8,831 nucleotides of DNA, from positions 1 to 8,831 of the forward strand of contig JAVEEO010000016.1 in the NCBI GenBank assembly GCA_030840415.1, written 5' to 3'. Below the pieces are notes generated by a model that saw only the letters and a list, made by a program, of their open reading frames with translations, searched no databases and was not told the DNA's origin. Both the position numbers and the translations under genes were made by a program. How positions within the stretch are numbered: position 1 is the stretch's first letter; the number at the start of each line of letters is the position of its first letter. The stretch comes from Pseudonocardiales bacterium. Its GTDB lineage: Bacteria > Actinomycetota > Actinomycetes > Mycobacteriales > Jatrophihabitantaceae. Shown in pieces: positions 6,601 through 8,831 of the stretch.

Positions 6601-8831
6601 GGTCTTCCAAGCGCTGTTCGCCTGGCAGAACAACGAGAACACCGAGCTGGCGCTGCCCGGCGTCGAGGTGCGGGCGCTGCCGCCGGTGGGCTCGGTGGCC
6701 AAGTTCGACCTGACGCTGTCCCTCGGCGAAGTGGGCGGCGGTCCGGCTGGCAGCCGGATCACCGGGACGCTCGAGTTCGCCAGCGGGCTGTTCCGTCCCG
6801 AGTCGGCGGCCCGGATCGCCGGCTACCTGCGGCAGGCGCTGACCGAACTCGCCGCCCGGCCGGACCAGCCGGCCGAGACCCTGGCGCTGGTGGACGCCGC
6901 CGAGCGCCGCCGGCTGGTGACGGATTGGAACCGGACGCAAGTGCCGGTCGAGCACAGCATCGCCGAGCTGTTCGCTGCCCGGGTCGCCGAGCAGCCAGGT
7001 GCCGTCGCGGTGGAGTCGGGAACCGATCGGCTGAGCTACGCCGAGCTCGACGCCCGCGCCAATGCGCTGGCCCACCACCTGCGGAGCCTCGGGGTGGGCC
7101 CGGACGCCCTCGTCGCGGTCTGCCTGCCGCGCTGCGCCGAGCTGATCGTCGCGCTGGCGGCGGTCCTCAAGGCCGGTGCCGGCTACCTGCCGCTGGACGC
7201 CGGCTATCCCGAGCAACGGCTCAGCTTCGTCCTGGGCGACAGCCGGCCGGCGCTGCTGCTCACCGACAGCAGCACCCTGGTCGGGATCGCCGCGGCGGTG
7301 CCGGCCGGCGTCCGGGTGCTGTGCCTCGATACCGACGCCGGCCAGTGGGCCGACGCCCCGGCGACGGATCCGACGGTGCGCCGGTTGCCCGACCAGCTGG
7401 CCTACCTGCTCTACACCTCAGGTTCCACCGGACAGCCCAAGGGCGTTGCCCAGACCTGGCGCAGCGCCGACAACATGGTGCAGTGGCAGTTGCGCAAGGC
7501 CACCCCGGGCAGCACGGCCACCCGGGTGCTGCAGTTCGCCTCGATCAGCTTCGACGTCTCGTTCCAGGAGGTGTGGAGCACGCTGTGCTCCGGCGCCACC
7601 CTGGTGCTGCTGCCCGGCGGCACCCACCGGGAACTGGACCGGTTGGATGAATTCCTGGCCGAGCACGACGTGCAGCGCGCCTTCCTGCCGGTCGCGGTGC
7701 TGCAACAGGTCGCCGGCATCGCCGACCCCGGCCGGCCCGGGCCGCCGTCCGGCTGCGAGATCGTCACCGCCGGCGAGGCGCTGCACATCAGCGACGACCT
7801 CACGACCTGGCTGCGCCGCCTCGGCGGCGCCCGGCTCTACAACCAGTACGGCCCCACCGAGACCCACGTGGCCAGCCAGCAGGTGTTGGAGGTCGCCGAC
7901 GCCGACCGGTGGCCGGTGTTGCCGCCGATCGGGTCGGTGATCGACAACAGCCGGCTGTACGTGCTGGACACCCGGCTGCAACCGGTGCCGGTCGGCGTGG
8001 TGGGCGAGCTCTACATCGCCGGCCAGAGCCTGGCCCGCGGCTACTTCGGCCGTCCGGTACTGACCGCCGAGCGGTTCGTGCCCGACCCGTTCGGGCCGGC
8101 CGGCACCCGGATGTACCGGACCGGCGACCTGGTGCGGCGCCGGGCCGACGGCAGCCTGGACTACACCGGCCGGGCCGACGGCCAGGTCAAGGTGCGCGGC
8201 TTCCGGGTGGAGCTGGGCGAGGTCCAGGCCGCGCTGCTGGCGGTGCCCGGCGTCCGCGAGGCGGCCGTGCTGTTGCGCGAGGACCACCCGGGCGACAAGC
8301 ACCTGGTGGGCTACCTCGTCGGTTCCGGTGCCGGTTCCGGTGCCGATTCCGGTGCCGATTCCGGTCGCGAGCCGGGCTCCGACCTGATCGGTGCCGCCCG
8401 CGAGCAGCTGCGGCGCGGGCTACCCGACCACCTGGTGCCGACCCGGTGGGTGCTGCTGGACCGGCTGCCGTTGACAGTGAACGGCAAGCTGGACCGGCGG
8501 GCGCTGCCGGCACCGGCCGCGACCGGCGATCCGGACGGCACAGACGGCACAGACGGCACAGACGGCGGCGGTTACCGCGCCCCGGGTACCGACACCGAGG
8601 TCCGGCTGGCAGCGGTCTGGGCCGCGGTGCTGCACCGCGACCGGGTCGGCGCCGACGACGACTTCTTCGCTCTGGGCGGACATTCCCTGCTGGCCACCCG
8701 GCTCGTCGCCACCATCAACCAGCGGCTGGCGGCGCGGCTGTCGCTGCGCGAGCTGTTCCGGCAGCCGGTGCTGGCCGACCTGGCCCGGCACCTCGACACT
8801 GCCAATGACGTGGCCAACCCCGAGCCCGATG
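3680..8831 (+). CDS. Nonribosomal peptide synthetase, starter protein A-PCP-C-A-PCP, C-terminus cut off
   Basis: Multidomain enzyme that activates amino acids with ATP, loads them on carrier domains and joins them; 1717 residues visible. A1 (about 10-525): [11 protein letters not shown] 170-180, FDVF 215-218, HAYGVTE 312-318, [11 protein letters not shown] at 419, NGKLDR 509-514 with K511. PCP1: LGGHSLL, phosphopantetheine Ser S569. C2 (about 620-1075): [10 protein letters not shown] at 635, HHVLADG 763-769, GFFVNT later, the pattern of LCL condensation domains. A2 (about 1090-1615): [11 protein letters not shown] from 1245, FDVSFQE, NQYGPTE 1388-1394, K1603. PCP2: S1669. No C domain precedes A1, so this is a chain-starting module. 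Pocket codes are DVADVGAIDK (A1, probably Arg) and DVQAVAQVAK (A2, unassigned). TTG 3680 is chosen by its ribosome binding site; GTG 3653 is the alternative. I saw no in-frame TTA codon. Confidence 0.95.
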   Translation, partial: MHESGQSPTFLQLFAAQVAARPAAVAVESPTIDPAGNAADRCLGYAELDARANALAHHLRDLGAGPDTLVAISLPRTPELVTAVLAVLKAGAGYLPLDPNYPTARLGYLLRDSSPTLLISDSTTLTALEPALPADTRVLRLDADAAQWADAPVTDPEAGPAGHQLAYAIYTSGSTGEPKAVLVEHDQIAAVADAWGQVLDLGPELAHLQLAGFSFDVFTADLVRALGFGGRLVLCPPELLLDGAGLHELMRRYEIGFADFVPAVLDSLLEHWQRSGTALPALRTVVCGSDVWTAASAARLRELCGPDVRIVHAYGVTEACIDSTHYLLPAAPDPAGPLPIGRPLPGVRIHLLDEAGRSVTDGQVGEICIGGAGIARGYLGRDELTAQRFGADPFVPGGRLYRTGDRGRWLPGGELEFLGRTDHQVKVRGFRVELGEIEARLAGCPGVRDAVVLARRSGGDQQLVAYYRTNADGPAVTAERARAWLAEALPAHMVPAACMRLASWPLTPNGKLDRQALPEPDADAYAGGSAGFEPPAGPLETALAAIFADLLGLERISRHDDFFALGGHSLLAGRVVSRLRELLHREVPATALFRAPTPATLAEYLSRDPAGDPAAATDVLPPIVPVERSGPLEPSFAQQRLWFLAQLEGGSEAYHVVEAFGLDGPLDRPALAAALDGLTDRHEALRTRLVEQDGRLVQRIDPAGGGFALGTEDLTGSVDAEAELADLRRREAAAPFDLARDPLARGRLVLLGPDRHVLLLTLHHVLADGWSMDVLARELGVLYAAASAGRPDPLPPLRVQYADYAAWQRGWLSGAIADRQAEFWTKALDGAPALLELPTDLPRPAEQDYHGDQLAVEFDAELTAALAALSQRAGCTLFMTVLAGWALVLSRLSGQPEVVIGTPTANRRRAELEGLIGFFVNTLALRIDLAGEPTGAELLARVRTATLAALEHQDLPFEQVVELVNPVRSLAHAPVFQALFAWQNNENTELALPGVEVRALPPVGSVAKFDLTLSLGEVGGGPAGSRITGTLEFASGLFRPESAARIAGYLRQALTELAARPDQPAETLALVDAAERRRLVTDWNRTQVPVEHSIAELFAARVAEQPGAVAVESGTDRLSYAELDARANALAHHLRSLGVGPDALVAVCLPRCAELIVALAAVLKAGAGYLPLDAGYPEQRLSFVLGDSRPALLLTDSSTLVGIAAAVPAGVRVLCLDTDAGQWADAPATDPTVRRLPDQLAYLLYTSGSTGQPKGVAQTWRSADNMVQWQLRKATPGSTATRVLQFASISFDVSFQEVWSTLCSGATLVLLPGGTHRELDRLDEFLAEHDVQRAFLPVAVLQQVAGIADPGRPGPPSGCEIVTAGEALHISDDLTTWLRRLGGARLYNQYGPTETHVASQQVLEVADADRWPVLPPIGSVIDNSRLYVLDTRLQPVPVGVVGELYIAGQSLARGYFGRPVLTAERFVPDPFGPAGTRMYRTGDLVRRRADGSLDYTGRADGQVKVRGFRVELGEVQAALLAVPGVREAAVLLREDHPGDKHLVGYLVGSGAGSGADSGADSGREPGSDLIGAAREQLRRGLPDHLVPTRWVLLDRLPLTVNGKLDRRALPAPAATGDPDGTDGTDGTDGGGYRAPGTDTEVRLAAVWAAVLHRDRVGADDDFFALGGHSLLATRLVATINQRLAARLSLRELFRQPVLADLARHLDTANDVANPEPD
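3707..5254 (+). other. Adenylation domain A1 (starter), predicted basic substrate
   Basis: Hand alignment to GrsA PheA gives pocket residues D216, V217, A220, D259, V286, G288, A313, I321, D322 and K511. D259 and D322 place two acids in the pocket, as expected for a guanidino or amino side chain; from memory this code is assigned to arginine. Departures from core motifs: PKA for PKG after the P-loop, HAYGVTE for NxYGPTE, YRTGDR for YRTGDL, and LPAHM for LPxYM. The AYGVTEA form is known in other A domains, so these need not mean loss of activity. Confidence 0.75.
5285..5500 (+). other. Peptidyl carrier domain PCP1
   Basis: [12 protein letters not shown] carries the Ser (S569, codon 5384-5386) that receives phosphopantetheine. 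It follows A1 directly and precedes the condensation domain, so it holds the starter residue. Confidence 0.9.
5537..6902 (+). other. Condensation domain C2, LCL-like
   Basis: Contains [10 protein letters not shown] (residue 635 on), [10 protein letters not shown] with catalytic H764 and D768, [12 protein letters not shown], and [11 protein letters not shown]. The first motif is typical of domains joining an L-configured donor, matching the lack of an epimerase domain in the first module. It should make the first peptide bond, between the A1 residue and the A2 residue. Confidence 0.85.
6947..8524 (+). other. Adenylation domain A2, unassigned substrate
   Basis: All core motifs are close to consensus, including [10 protein letters not shown] and [11 protein letters not shown]. 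Hand-read pocket residues: D1292, V1293, Q1296, A1334, V1362, A1364, Q1389, V1397, A1398, K1603. DVQ with A at the sixth position recalls proline-type codes (DVQxxAHVVK), but Q replaces H and the rest differ. The pocket is uncharged. A repeat-rich loop sits in the C-terminal subdomain. Confidence 0.75.
8321..8368 (+). repeat. Four 12-base repeats encoding GSGA/DSGA inside A2
   Basis: Units at 8321-8332, 8333-8344, 8345-8356 and 8357-8368 read GGTTCCGGTGCC with G-to-D and final A-to-R changes, encoding [16 protein letters not shown]. It lies in the small C-terminal subdomain between HLVGYLV and the helix before LPDHLVP, a surface loop that varies in the family. In frame, so tolerated length change is likely. 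Confidence 0.9.
8534..8569 (+). repeat. 9-base repeats encoding DGT in the A2-PCP2 linker
   Basis: GACGGCACA occurs three times (8534-8560), followed by GACGGCGGC, encoding [12 protein letters not shown]. It is placed between the A2 end (NGKLDR) and PCP2, so it lengthens a flexible hinge. Confidence 0.9.
8576..8800 (+). other. Peptidyl carrier domain PCP2
   Basis: [18 protein letters not shown] with S1669 (codon 8684-8686) as the phosphopantetheine site. About 48 residues follow before the window ends, so what comes next (C, epimerase, thioesterase or protein end) cannot be seen. Confidence 0.9.

Noticed and set aside
3533..7650. Very long open frames opposite and out of frame with the NRPS
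   Set aside because: Stop-free by GC bias only; translations are rich in G, R, A, P and Q without domain motifs, whereas the frame from 3680 gives all NRPS core motifs in order.

Overview
The window is GC-rich DNA with codons that almost always end in G or C and with GTG and TTG start codons, so it comes from a high-GC actinomycete (Streptomyces- or Micromonospora-like; I cannot place it further). It is one edge or the middle of a secondary-metabolite cluster built around a nonribosomal peptide synthetase (NRPS). There are no RNA genes, CRISPR arrays or insertion sequences that I can see.

Layout. Positions 1-2980 hold three genes on the minus strand, in transcription order: a cytochrome P450 (2980-1733), a PAPS-dependent sulfotransferase (1548-670) and a family 2 glycosyltransferase (670 to the left edge, cut off). 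The last two share one base (TGATG) and are surely cotranscribed. Positions 2981-3323 are a divergent control region. On the plus strand follow a small MbtH-like protein (3324-3536), a 143-base spacer with an inverted repeat, a palindrome and a direct repeat, and the start of a large NRPS (3680 to the right edge, cut off).

The NRPS begins with an adenylation domain and no condensation domain, so it looks like the chain-starting protein: A1-PCP1-C2-A2-PCP2 and then the window ends. The pocket residues of A1, read by hand, are DVADVGAIDK. Two acidic residues in the pocket point to a basic amino acid, most likely arginine. Those of A2 read DVQAVAQVAK, which I do not recognise. MbtH-like proteins assist A domains. 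The P450, sulfotransferase and glycosyltransferase are plausible tailoring enzymes, which suggests an oxidised, sulfated and perhaps glycosylated peptide starting with a basic residue. That product is inference; I cannot match the gene set to a known cluster.

The oddest local features are: four tandem 15-base repeats, each with an in-frame ATG, at the start of the sulfotransferase, reached by a short open frame with its own ribosome binding site; an arginine in place of the usual acid in the P450 I-helix; a DSG in place of the glycosyltransferase DxD; and low-complexity repeats inside A2 and its linker.
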